A stretch of 64,000 nucleotides of DNA from Gambelia wislizenii (Eukaryota > Chordata > Lepidosauria > Squamata > Crotaphytidae), in NCBI GenBank assembly GCA_030847615.1, contig JAUMIR010000001.1:85237501-85301500 (forward strand), read 5' to 3'. The translations under genes and the position numbers were made by a program. This document shows, one piece after another, positions 1-10,141 of the stretch. Numbering within the stretch: position 1 is the first letter of the stretch; the number at the start of each line of letters is the position of its first letter. A model generated the notes under the pieces. That model did no database searches and was not told the origin of the DNA. It worked only from the letters and a program-made list of their open reading frames with translations.

Positions 1-298
1 TCCTAGCATACTTTCCAAGTCCTAGCCTTCTTCTGATTTTTCAGCAACAGTTTCCATTTTGATCTTTGACTGAGCCAAGGTGTAGAAATATTTTGATGGC
101 TTCATCATCCACTCTAAAGCTGTGTAAATAATCTGTGGTCAATATTTTTATTGTCTTAGTATTCAGTTGTAACCTTGCCCCTGCCCTTTCTTCCTTAACT
201 TTCATCCATAGTTGTTCCAGATCTTTGATATTTTCTGCTGGTAATATGGTGTCATCTGCATGTCTTAAATTACTGATATTTCTTCCTCCAATTTTCAC
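1..298 (-). mobile_element. RTE-like LINE reverse transcriptase fragment
   Basis: Read on the minus strand this encodes KIGGRNISNLRHADDTIL, then a Lys/Glu-rich segment, then SFRVDDEAIKIFLHLGS. The arrangement matches the catalytic region of RTE/BovB-type reverse transcriptases (IGG-NI-NLR-YADDT, then a stretch ending in FLGS). The catalytic Tyr of YADD reads His here, so the fragment is dead. It continues past the left edge. Clade assignment is by recognition only. Confidence 0.6.
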
Positions 299-960
299 AC
301 ATCACCATCATCATTATCATCATTATTACTGTATTATTATTTTATTCATTTATATCCCACCTTTCTCCCAATAATGGGACTCAAGGCAGCTAACGTCATA
401 TTTAAAACAATACAAATTAAAAACAATACAAAAATCAAAATAGAAGTATAAATATAAGATTTTTAAAACAATTAAACAATTTATAAGTTAAAACATTACT
501 CATTAAAAATATTAAATTTCATTAAAAGACTATCAACAAACCCTAGAAAACCTTAAAAACAGAGCATTAAAAGCCCAACTCTAGTCAGTCTGTAAAAGCC
601 TGGTGGCAAAAAAAAAAAAAAAAAAAAAAAAAAATTAAAAAATTGACCTGTCAACAGAAGGAGAACAAGATGGAGCCATCTTGGTCTCTCTAGGGAGGGA
701 GTTCCAAAGTCTGGAAGCAGCCACCGAGATGGCCTGAGAAGGTGGTGGGACAGAGAGCAGGGCCTCTCCAGATGAACTAAGAACTCTAATGCACTTATAC
801 ACGGAGATACAGTCTTCCTCTAAGTCTAATCTTACTTTCCCTATGTTATGATGAAGGGGAAATTTTAAACCTTTAAGGTTCATGAATGGAGTCTCATAGT
901 AGAATGAACACAGCAGTTTATTTAGATGGATCACTGAGCAAATTCTGGCATGCATGCTCA
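298..960 (-). mobile_element. L2-clade LINE 3' end with internal poly(A) tract
   Basis: On the minus strand the 3' end carries a degenerate ATT/ATC microsatellite (298-345) next to the TATCCCACCTTTCTCCCA signature shared with other L2-like tails in this window. Further in, SRLWNSLPRE-type coding remains and the block with GGAGTTCCAAAGTCTGGAAG match L2-like elements of lizards. An A run of about 27 bases lies at 607-633. The element is 5'-truncated and has no intact ORF. Confidence 0.6.
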
Positions 961-1005
961 GAATCTTTGCTATTTTCTTTTAGTAATATGGTGTCATATG
1001 CATGC
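961..1005 (-). mobile_element. Second short RTE-like reverse transcriptase scrap
   Basis: This stretch repeats, at about 85% identity by eye, the bases at 216-270 that encode the HADDTIL region. Here the same place reads HAYDTILLKENSKDS on the minus strand. The two RTE-like pieces flank the L2 tail. They could be one RTE disrupted and partly duplicated, or two separate insertions. Confidence 0.45.
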
Positions 1006-1560
1006 TTCCTCTATGTATGTTTCATATAATCATAAAATTCTCTTACTTCCTGGATTTTGCATGGACAAGATTTTGGCTGTTCTCGCAAGAAGATGCGAAT
1101 TTGCTTAAACACACAAAAACAAATAAATAACCAAGGAATAAACAAATAAACTCTTAAACATAAAAAGGTAGCAAGAAAAGGTGACAGTTGATTAAAAGAC
1201 CGTCCTCTAGGTCCTCTTCATGTTTCCCCATAGAAGTTTAATTATGTGTTCTCTCTGGGAAAGGGGAGTGGGGGAAGAGGACTGTCCATTCATGCTGGAA
1301 TGGTGCGGTTACAGTGGGATGTGATTTCACACACTCATCAATACTGAAAAAAGAGCAATATTGAGGGCTATTGACGGGGTTTGCCTGTCAATGAAAAGTT
1401 ACACCTAATTAACAGATGGAGTGGAGCGCACATGGCCTGTGGGAGGATGACAATGTTGTACAATAACGGGAACCCATTTGTGTTACTACTGTGTTATAAT
1501 TAGGCCTCATTTCTTTCCATTTAACTTCAATTCTACTTAGGGCTAGTTACCTAAGAACCT
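1006..1560. other. No recognised feature
   Basis: No ORF with recognisable content, RNA gene or clear repeat terminus was seen. The stretch is AT-rich with ordinary complexity. Confidence 0.5.
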
Positions 1561-1574
1561 GGCGCCCTTTAACC

Positions 1575-1787
1575 CTATACAATTATAGCACTATGGTTCC
1601 AGTTTAACTACCATGAAAACAGACTACAAAATCCTGGGATTAGCAGTTTAAGGAGGAGCCTTTAGCATTCTCAGCCCAAAAGCTCCTCCAGTGCCTCACC
1701 AAACTACAAATCCAGGACTCCATAGGATGCAGCCGTGGCAGCTAAAGCAGAATTATAGTACTATAACTGCGCAATGTGAAAGGGGCC
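1575..1787. mobile_element. Palindromic MITE (ACTACAAATCCCAG family), degraded
   Basis: The element carries inverted halves: AATTATAGCACTATGGTTCCAG on the left pairs with the complement of CAGAATTATAGTACTATAAC on the right. Inside lie the family words ACTACAAATCCAGGA and CTACAAAATCCTGGGAT. The same family recurs at 2670, 28139, 31230, 31401, 32710 and 56179. It is non-coding and non-autonomous. Confidence 0.6.
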
Positions 1788-2665
1788 CAGTTCTTTCATA
1801 CTTGATTGCTTTTCCTTCACATTCTTCATCAGTCCTCATCCTTCTTTGTCCTATCTACAATTTTATTTATTAGTTTTTCTTTCTATCCAGCTCAGCTTAT
1901 ACAGCTGTCACGCACCAAACACAATATTGTATATTGACGATGTCCCCACATTTCTCATGTATAGCAGACATCAGTCAATGCACAGCAAAGGTCAAATGAC
2001 CCCCACGCCATCACCTCACTATGCACAACTAGGGAGTGAGAAAAAGTCAGAACCATCTCTTCCTGCACACATCATCATGGCAGTGTGGACATGGGGGTGT
2101 TCGATTTTTGCTGCTCTTGCAAGGAAAAGAGACATAGCACTTTGGAACTGCACTGCAGAAAAGAAACAACAGCAGCAAGCTTATGGCAGGTAGCACAATG
2201 AACTGACTGGTACTCCACTTGGATGGAGCCCCCTATTATGACACACAAAGTGGGAAGTTGCATCCCATTTTGGCAAGACAGGATTGTATTCAAAGCTGAG
2301 CACTTTGAGTTCAACTGGAATTTGTTTCCAGATAGGGAGGGACAAAAACACAGCCTAAATCTTTCTATTTGCCTGCAAGCTGCAGTTTACTGGCAGAAGT
2401 TAGACAGAATAGTGACTGAAGGATCCCTGCTACTATTCATTTTGATCTAAGGGTGGGGAATCTATAGTACCCAGAGTTTCACTTTGGACTGTAAGCTTTT
2501 TCTTTTGTTATCTGTGATCAGATGTAAGAGGGTAATGAAACTGCAACTTCCTTGTGTAGCTGTGCTTTGCAGGCATGAAAGCTGGCATGCTGAGTCTTAC
2601 ATCTGCATAGACACAGAACTGAACTGGACTTTATAAGCTTGGAGGGAAAATGTCTAAACTGAATA
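1788..2665. other. No recognised feature
   Basis: Short open frames exist but have no recognisable protein content. No RNA gene or clear transposon terminus is visible. Confidence 0.45.
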
Positions 2666-2739
2666 ACCTCTGGCTCTGCCTACTTGGCCCTCTGTCTATG
2701 TAATTTCCCACTGGCGAGGGACTCAGAATTCTCTATTAC

Positions 2740-2895
2740 AGAACTCTACTCCACTTCATTGAACTACACTACTGAAAAGAATTCCCTCACCAAACTACAA
2801 TTCCCTCACCAAACTACAAACCCCAGGATTTTATTTGATGGAGCCATGACAGTTAAAGTGGTATCAAGCAGTTATAAATGTGTAGTGTAGACATA
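2740..2895. mobile_element. Palindromic MITE fragment with internal duplication
   Basis: The family words CCAAACTACAAACCCCAGGA and GAGCCATGACAGTTAAAGTG are present. A 19-base block (TCCCTCACCAAACTACAA) is tandemly duplicated near 2783-2820. The right terminus reads GTGTAGTGTAGACATAC. The left half is degraded. Confidence 0.5.
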
Positions 2896-3138
2896 CTCAC
2901 AGAAAATGGCTTCATCACAAGTCTCTAATCCCATGGCTTTGGGTATAACTGGATAGTGTAGATATATGGTTACGGGTTAAAGCTGTCTGATAAGAAAAAC
3001 AATCAGAAAACTGCCACACACATAGGGCTTGTCTGTATAAGGCAATAAAATGTGGATTGGTGCATAGCAACACCAATTTGCAGCAGCTTTCATTTGTGTC
3101 CATGGGGTTTTTTTTCCAAGACTGCAGACATGCAAAGC

Positions 3139-3290
3139 AATAACAACAACAACAACAACAATTTTTACCCCTCCCCTCTGTTAGAAACAAATGGGGCGGC
3201 TTACAACAGTTAAATTACAACAATACTGACTAAATCCCTAAGCCCACCCCCACCCTCCCCCATAAAAAGATATTAAACTAGTATCAAATT
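3139..3290 (-). mobile_element. L2 LINE 3' terminus (first part of an interrupted copy)
   Basis: An AAC repeat (3139-3161) is followed by the GGGGCGGCTTACAA block and AAATCCCTAAGCCCACCC, the same order as the L2 tail at 17343-17480. On the minus strand this is the 3'UTR and tail. The copy resumes at 4196 after an inserted LINE. Confidence 0.65.
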
Positions 3291-4184
3291 CAACCTGAAG
3301 AAAACAGAAGTTCTTTACCAGCCTGCACCAGAGGACGAACACCACCATCCCCACATTGCCATCGGCAAATCTGTGCTCAAGTCTGTTAAGCAGTTAACCT
3401 ACCTGGGAAGCATCATCTCCTCAGATGCCAAGATTGACAAAGAGATCGATCACAGATTAGCAAAGGCATATAGTGCATTTGGAAGACGTCACAAAAGAGT
3501 CTGGAGCAATAAACACCTGAGGCAAAGCACAAAAATCAGTGTGTATAGAGCCATTGTACTGTCTTTTCTGCTTTATTGATCTGAAACATGGGTCACCTAT
3601 TGCCACCACTTATGACTCCTTGAACGCTTTCATCAGCGCTGCCTATGCTCAATCCTAAATATACACTGGACTGACTACGTGACTTATGTTGCTGTCCTTG
3701 AGCAAGCAGGGATCACCAGCATTGAGGCCATGATATTGAAAATGCAGCTGCACTAGGCAGGGCATGTTTCTAGGATGGAGGACCATCACCTCCCAAAAAT
3801 AGTATTCTACGGTGAACTCGCCACGGGTCGGCGTAAGAGGGGCGCTCCAAAAAAGCAATACAATGACTCCCTGAAACAACATCTCAGGCTCGGCCAAATT
3901 GATCACCAACAATGGTCTGCCCTGGCCTCACATTGGGAGGCATGGAGACACACTATCCACAATGCTGCAGCCTCATTTGAGAACTCACGCCAAACAAGTC
4001 TTGAAGAGAAACGACAATGCAGAAAGAATCGTAACCTGGAAACATCACCCAAGGAGCCCTTTTGCTGTGCTTTCTGCAACCAGACTTGTTTATCTCAGAT
4101 TGGCCTTTTTAGTCATCAGCACACTTGCAGAAAGTGCAGGATGAGTCCTTCCTGAATCTTCATTTGCAAAGAAAAGCCAGAGAG
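3291..4184 (+). mobile_element. Inserted 5'-truncated LINE (RT C-terminal region plus zinc finger) in an L2
   Basis: The + strand encodes, with several stops, QLTYLGSIISSDAKIDKEID, then KRVWSNKHL, GITSIEAMILKMQLH, AGHVSRMEDHHLPKIV and GAPKKQYNDSLKQHL. A terminal Cys/His finger follows (CAFCNQTCLSQIGLFSHQHTC). This is the C-terminal part of an ORF2 from a non-LTR element; the clade was not settled (RTE-like is one option). The 11-bp word AGTATCAAATT lies at 3280-3290 and again at 4185-4195, immediately flanking the insert, so it is the target-site duplication. Premature stops make it a pseudogene. Confidence 0.75.
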
Positions 4185-4195
4185 AGTATCAAATT

Positions 4196-5220
4196 AAAAT
4201 CCACGTAAACTAAAATCACATAAATAAACAAATACAGAATCAACAGCCAGCGAGACTAAAAGAGGCCAGGAGACGCAGCTCCTGAGGCTGGGATCTAATT
4301 AGGAAAGGCCTGCTGAAAGAGATCCGTCTTTAGTGCTTTTTAAATGCTATTCAAGCTTGTCATCTGACGGATCTTGTTCAGCAAGCCATTCAATAATTTG
4401 GGGGCGATTACCAAAAAGGCTCTCTGGGAGGTTGCAGACAGCCTAGATTTTTGTGGCTGAAGCAAATTCCTCCCAGAGGACCGGCATGCGTGGGGAGGAT
4501 TGTATGGGAGGAGGCGGTTCCGAAGATAAGTTGAACCCAAGCCATTTAGGGCTTTAAAGGTAATAACCAACACCTTATACTGGGCCTGGAAACTGATAGG
4601 CAGCCAGTGGAGAGATTTTAATACTGGAGTTATATGATCTCTCCGAGATGTTCCTGAGACCACTGTGGCTGCCTTATTTTGTACCAACTGAAGTTTCCGG
4701 AACAAGCACGAGGGTAGCCCCATGTAGAGCACATTGCAGAAATCTAGACGAGAGGTTACTAGCGTGTGTACCACAGTCTTGAGGTCCCTTACTTCCAGGA
4801 AAGGGTGAAGCTGGTGTATCAGCCGAAGCTGATAACAGGTGCTCCTGACCGTCCCTTTCACCTGACTAGTCATCTGAAGTGATGAATCAAGGAGCACCCC
4901 CAGACTGCAAACACAGTCCTTAATGGAGAGTGTGACCCCGTCCAGGACTGGAGGTTGCAACCCAGCTCCTGGTTTTGGGGCCGCTACCGTGAGCACCTCC
5001 ATTTTGTCCAGATTTAATCTCAATCTGTTTTTCCTCATCCAGCCCATTACTGCTTTACAGTCATTAAGAGGAGAGATGCCATCGGAATTCAAGGCCAACG
5101 ATCAAGACAAGGAGAAATAGATCTGGGTGTCATCAGCGTACTGATAACACCCAGCCCCACAACTTAGAATAATCTCACCCAGCGGCTTCATATAGATGTT
5201 AAACAGCATTGCATTTGATG
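4196..5220 (-). mobile_element. L2-clade LINE ORF2 C-terminal fragment
   Basis: The minus-strand frame from 5098 to 4340 is open for 252 codons. It reads NDCKAVMGWMRKNRLRLN, LVTSRLDFCNVLYMGLP, KLQLVQNKAA, HITPVLKSLHWLPI and YKVLVITFKALNGLG. This order is diagnostic of the region after the reverse-transcriptase palm in vertebrate L2 elements. The 3'UTR continues through 4196-4340 and, across the inserted LINE, to 3139. Bases 5099-5220 continue toward the RT domain with frame damage. It is a relic despite the fairly long open frame. Confidence 0.85.
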
Positions 5221-5225
5221 TTCAA

Positions 5226-5870
5226 ACAGGCATGCCTGCGAATCAAGATGGCAGGTGCAAGTGAATTACTTGCACTTTTATTGTTACCAGTTGCTGCCAC
5301 CAGACAGGTTAAAAAAAAAAAAAAAAAAGCAAATCCAAGGTGTGGAAGTGCAATCTTCTGCTTAAATAAATAAAATAAAACTTTATTTTAAATAAAATAA
5401 AATAAAACTTTATTTTAAATAAATAAAATAAAATAAATAAAATAAAAAAATAAAATAAATAAAATAAATAAACAAAAAACTCCAAAAAGGAAAAAAGGCT
5501 GTTTTGTCACCTCAGTGCATGATCGCTACAGCAAAAATCCAACATGGAAGTTCCGGGCACTGCCTTGCCAGCAAGCTCCACCCCCTGCACACATCCAACC
5601 AATCAGCTTTCCACTTCCACTCTTATCGGGAAAGCACAGCAAAGCTGGTTGTCCCAATGAGTGGGAATGTGCGTTTCCTTCAGAGTTTTTTTTTTAAAAA
5701 GTTTAGGAAATGCTGCGAAGGCTTTTCCCACAGAGTATTTTTAAGGTCCCCTCCCCCGCCGCTTCCAAATATGGTGAAATGATGTGAGATTCCATTGGGA
5801 CAAAAGGCATTCTCCACAAATTCTATGAGGAGCATTGTTACCCTCTAGACAACCCCATACACACCTGATC
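5226..5870. repeat. Dispersed repeat of unknown class, copy 1, with AT-rich minisatellite
   Basis: Shared blocks with 33868-34385 include GCATGCCTG at the left and GTGAATTACT. They also include AAAATCCAACATGG against AAAATCCAAAATGG, a segment ending in CCAATCAG, GTGGGAATGTGCG against GTGAGAATGTGCA, and TAGACAA(T/C)CCC at the right. An AT-rich array of AAATAAAACTTTATTTT-like units lies at 5365-5480. No coding content and no clear terminal repeats are seen. Confidence 0.55.
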
Positions 5871-7145
5871 GCCAAACCCTGGTGTTATCCTTATACAGAA
5901 TGCTTGCAGAGAAATAGATCTGATTTTGGAGACAAACTTTCTTTGTCTCTGTCCCTTTGCATCCAGATTGCTAATGACTCTCCAGGGATGCTCACATTTG
6001 AATTAGGTCTGCTTCAGAGGAGCCCCACTTCAGTTCAGTTGTCTCCTGAATGTGTCTGAATCAGCCCCATTTGGTTCAGGATTTGGGATTCATTCAAATC
6101 CAAAACCCATTGTGGCCAAGCTACTGACATATTGTCTTCAAGGAAAAAATAAAACACAGTCTGGTCTCAGATTTCCCAGACTCCAAGTTAAAGTACAGCA
6201 CCAAATCTGAGATATTTCAAGCCTATTAATATTTGCACAGAAACAATAGAGAGGGCACCTCCTACCCTGAATGCTTAACAAATGGCTTAGTAAAATGAAC
6301 CTGATATGGAAATTTGAACAGGGAAAAACTGCAGCAGAGGGCAGAATAGTAGCAGTCCTCAATCAAACACAGCAGGTGTTCTCAGTCTTCATTGACTCCA
6401 TGGTGCTGTTATATTTTCCTGAAAGCATGTGATGCTTGTCTATGCAAATTTCTCTTTATTGCTTGCAATTAATCACATCCATCTTGTTTATCTTCCTAGG
6501 TATGATTAAATTTTGATATATTGTCTACTGTATTGCAATGGTGATATTAACATATGGTTGGCTTGTTCTGTCACTATAGAAATGATGCAACTGTATTTTT
6601 TAAAAAACAAAACACTTTAAACGTAACAAAAAGATCAGAAAATAAATGGAGTATTATACAGGTTCTCAAATCAAAATGACTTTAAGGTAAATGAGGCAAC
6701 TGGGAAACAAGCAACTTGGATAAGATTTCAAAGGAGTCACCACCCCATAAAATTAACCTAGACCCTTTTCAAACATTAGCTATGCTAATCCTTTCCCTAA
6801 AGCACTGGTATTGGAGAGCCCTTGTAAATCTTGGCTGTGCTGTTTAGAGGATTTTGAAAGTTGTATCTAAACAAGTAATGTTTCTGAGCTATTGTAATGG
6901 AGTTTCAGGGCACAGAAGGGTCAAAATAATATCCAATAGGTTTTATAGGTAGAGGATAGGTGAAAATTTTGCAAGGTTCACATTTCAGTATGAGATTATC
7001 CAGTTTGCACCTCCTGGAACTGAACAAGGATTGAAACATAATCTGTAGTCAGAAATCTATCTATACCCAAGCTTGAGATGCAAAACAAGCAAGCAAGATA
7101 TCCAAAATGTTCAGGCTTGAAGAATGTGCATGGATGAATGCCCAA
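5871..7145. other. No recognised feature
   Basis: About 1.3 kb with no ORF of recognisable content and no clear repeat boundary. Confidence 0.45.
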
Positions 7146-7325
7146 GTGGCTAGCCACATTAGTCTGTTGCGACAAAACCAACAAAGATCCTTGTGGTACC
7201 CTAAAGAGCAACAAGATTCATCTGGCAGAAGTTTCATAGACTTTAGTCTCTACATTTCAAAAGAATACACAAACACACATTAATCTATGGGAGAAAGGTA
7301 CAAAATGTGTCTGTCATAATTCCGT
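7146..7325 (+). repeat. Dispersed reptile repeat fragment (TAGTCTGTTGCGAC type)
   Basis: TAGCCACATTAGTCTGTTGC followed by CCTTGTGGTACCCTAAAGAG is recognised as the start of a common interspersed repeat of reptiles. A degraded opposite-strand relative appears to lie at 19680-19850. Its class is not resolved here. Confidence 0.4.
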
Positions 7326-7416
7326 TGAAGTTGACAAAGGAAGAAGAAAAACAAATATTTTATCTTTCAAGACCTGAAAGATAAAATGAAGTTGACAAAG
7401 GAAGAAGAAAAACAAA
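7326..7416. repeat. 30-bp direct repeats flanking a 13-bp perfect hairpin at the L1 5' junction
   Basis: A perfect 30-bp direct repeat lies at 7326-7355 and 7387-7416 (offset 61). Between them ATTTTATCTTTCA (7357-7369) pairs perfectly with TGAAAGATAAAAT (7375-7387) around the loop AGACC. The right copy is in frame with the L1 ORF2 remains, so the left copy looks like a duplicated junction. Confidence 0.9.
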
Positions 7417-7420
7417 AAAA

Positions 7421-8228
7421 CAAATGCCCCTCCACATTCGCGAACTCAACATTCGCGGTTTTGATTATTCGCAGTTTTGGGAGGGCCCCCCGCCCTCCCA
7501 AAACCACAACACGGGGCCTCCAGAGGCCCCGTGAAGGCCCTGGGGGGGAGGGGGAGGGCCGGGGAGGCCTCCACAGGGCCTTCGGAGACCCTCCGGAGGC
7601 CCCGTGAAGGCCTTGGGAGGGAGGGGGGTTGGCCGGGGAGGCCTCCATGGGGCCCTGCGAGGCCCCGCAAAGGCCTTGGGAGGGAGGGGGTGGCCAGGGA
7701 GGCCTCCACGGGGCCTTCGGAGACCCTCCAGAGGCCCCATGAAGGCCCTGGAGGGGGAGGGGGGAGGGCCGGGGAGGCCTCCATGGGGCCTTCAGAGACC
7801 CTCTGGAGGCCTCATGAGGGCCTTGGGAGGGAGGGGGTGGCTGGGGAGGCCTCCGCAGGGCCCTGCTAGGCCCTGCGAAGGCCTTGGGAGGGAAGGGGGG
7901 TGGCCCGGGAGGCCTCCACAGGGCCTTGCAAGGCCCCGCGAAGGCCTTGGGGAGGACTGGGGAGGCTTCTGTGGGGCCCTGCTAGGCCCTGCAAAGGCCT
8001 TCGGTGGGAGGGGGAGGGCTGGGGAGGCATCCACATGGCCTCGGGTTGGTCTCTGGAGGCCCCGGGAAGGCCTAGGAAGGGAGTGGGGAGGCGGGGGAAA
8101 GCGACTATGGGGCCTCCGGAGGCCCTGTGGTCATTTTGGTGGGGGAGGGGGGGAATCAATATTCATGGATTTTTCACATTCGTGGGGGTCCATGGAACCT
8201 AACCCCCGCTTATGTGAAGGGACGACTG
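7421..8228. mobile_element. Pogo-like non-autonomous DNA transposon filled by a GC-rich minisatellite
   Basis: The left end CCCCTCCACATTCGCG and the right end (reverse complement CGTCCCTTCACATAAGCG) form imperfect terminal inverted repeats. The right end finishes in ACTG followed by TA, as expected for pogo/Tigger-type elements with a TA target. The left terminal bases are degraded. Subterminal ATTCGCGGTTTTGATTATTC fits the same class. It lies inside L1 ORF2: MKLTKEEEKQK on the left and NSGCKTEGK on the right are consecutive L1 blocks. Confidence 0.6.
7540..8105 (+). repeat. GC-rich minisatellite, about eight units of 53-75 bp
   Basis: The anchor GGGGAGGCCTCCA and close variants start at 7561, 7635, 7696, 7771, 7843, 7906, 7959 and 8021, giving spacings of 74, 61, 75, 72, 63, 53 and 62. 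Two unit types are visible. One contains CCTTCGGAGACCCTC and is longer; the other contains GGGCCCTGCGAGGCCC and is shorter. Units are rich in GGCCTT and AGGCC and are G-rich on the + strand. Every frame is open over long spans because stop codons are rare, which produces spurious Gly/Pro/Arg-rich ORFs. Confidence 0.85.
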
Positions 8229-9791
8229 TAGAAGCTAACTCAGGATGCAAAACTGAAGGTAAAGCAAAATATTTAGGTATATGGATCAGTAAAAGAAATA
8301 GACAAATATATGAAAATAATTATAAAAGAGCTTGGCAAAAAATAAAAGAGGATTTAGACAAGTGGCAAAAAATAAATTTATCTTTACTCGGGAGGATCGC
8401 TGTGGTCAAAATGAATATCTTACCAAAGATGATCTTTTTGTTTCAAAATCTAGTTATTCTGACTAATGAGAAACCTTTTGTAGAATGAACCAGAGACTTA
8501 AAGAACTTTATTTGGCATGGCCACAAGCCAAGATTGAAATGGTCAACTTTATTAGATGCAAAAGAGAGGGGTGGGATGGCTCTCCCCAATCTTAAAGTAT
8601 ACTATGAGGCTTGTGGTTTAAAATGGATCTGTGATTGGCTTAAATTAAAAAAATTAAGACTCTTAAACTTGGAATGTGATAATCTCAAATTTGGTATCCA
8701 CTCATACATGTGGTACGGGAAGGTAAAAATAGATAAAGAATTCAGAAACCATACAGTGAGAGGTCCTTTGTGAAAGACATGGGGAAATATAAAACAAAAA
8801 TTTTATAAAGGTATACCTACATGGTTGTCTCCTGTTGAAGCCTTTCAGGCGAGATGGACAAAAACAGAGGAATGGATGAGATATAAGGACTTGATAGTAT
8901 GGACAGATGAAAGAGATTATAGGATTCTTACGAAGGAAGAGCTGCAAGGGCAGGGATATAAGATGACATGGTTTAGATATTTCCAATTAAATGAGAGATT
9001 TAGAGAGGATAAATTACAATATGGATTTGAAAAGGAACAAAACGAAATCAATAAGATTGCCTGGGCTACAGATAAGGGTAAAATAACAAAATTTTATAAT
9101 TTATTACTGCGGAGAGAGTTAGAAAAAGAATTGATAAAATCTGCAATGATAAGCTGGGCAAAGGATATTGGAGAAGCAATTAATTTAGATGAATGGGAAA
9201 ATACTTGGAATAAGTCAAATCAGTTTACAGCAAGTCAAGACCTGAAAGAAAATTTCTTTAAATTGGCTAATAGATGGTACCTCACACCAGTAAGGTTGAG
9301 TAAGATCTACAAACTAGAAAATAAGAAGTGCTGGAGATGTCATAATGAGATCGGATCATTCTGTCATATGTGGTGGAGGTGCCCAATTATAAAATCATTT
9401 TGGAAAAAAGTACATAGGACAATACAGAAGATGCTAAAAATAAATTTCAGTATGGACCCAAAGTTGTATCTCTTGAATATAACTTTGGGGTTAGAAAAGC
9501 AACTGGAAAAAGAATACTGGAGCGTCTTACTGTATTTAGTTACAGCAGCAAGACTTAAAATAGCAGCTGCTTGGAAGAGGAAAGAAGCTCCAGAGATTGA
9601 AGGTTGGCTAGATAAACTGGTAGAAATGAAAAATAATGACAAATTATCACGAATGATAAATGAAGGTAAAATAACAGAATTAAATAATGAATGGAAGCTG
9701 GTATTGGAATATTTGGGGAAATGAGGAAAAAAAGACACCTAATACGAATGTAATGTAAATGTAGTGTGAGGTTAATATATGCTGTTACTAA

Positions 9792-10141
9792 GGACTTTTT
9801 CGGACAATGTAAAAATAACGGAAGCAGCGTCGCCAGGTTGCGACGCTGCAGCGCTAGAGGGTGTCAGTTTCGTACGACGCTCCTTCCCAGCGGTACTGTT
9901 GCAGTACTGCTGGGACATTTGACCGTTATATTTTTGCTTTTACAGTCATATTTTACTCACGATCGCTGATCGTGAGTAAAATATGATGGTAGAAAGCAAA
10001 AATATCACGTTCAAATATCCCAGCGGCACTGCAACAGTACCGCTGGGAAGGAGCGTCGTACGAAACTGACGCCCTCTTGCGCTGCAGCGTCGCAACCTGG
10101 CGACGCTGCTTCCGTTATTTTTACATTGTCCGAAAAAGTCC
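9792..10141. mobile_element. 350-bp foldback MITE, Harbinger-like (TAA target duplication)
   Basis: The whole element is one inverted repeat: arm 9792-9964, three-base spacer GCT (9965-9967), arm 9968-10141. The ends read GGACTTTTTCGGACAATG and its exact complement. TAA stands at 9789-9791 and at 10142-10144, a 3-bp duplication that suits PIF/Harbinger transposons. The arms differ at only scattered positions, for example near 9855 and 9915-9950. There is no coding capacity. It lies in the L1 3'UTR. Confidence 0.8.

Noticed and set aside
4340..5098. 252-codon minus-strand ORF as a host gene
   Set aside because: Its content is L2 LINE ORF2 C-terminus, and it lies within L2 3'UTR sequence.
7540..8105. 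CRISPR-like array
   Set aside because: Units are fully repetitive without unique spacers, spacing varies from 53 to 75, and the host is a vertebrate.
7367..8202. Long Gly/Pro/Arg-rich open frames on both strands, up to 294 codons
   Set aside because: They come from the GC-rich minisatellite, where stop codons are rare in all frames. They change frame freely and match no protein type.
8825..9724. 299-codon ORF as a host gene
   Set aside because: It is the C-terminal part of L1 ORF2 with the CWRC...FCHMWWRCP motif, preceded by in-frame stops.
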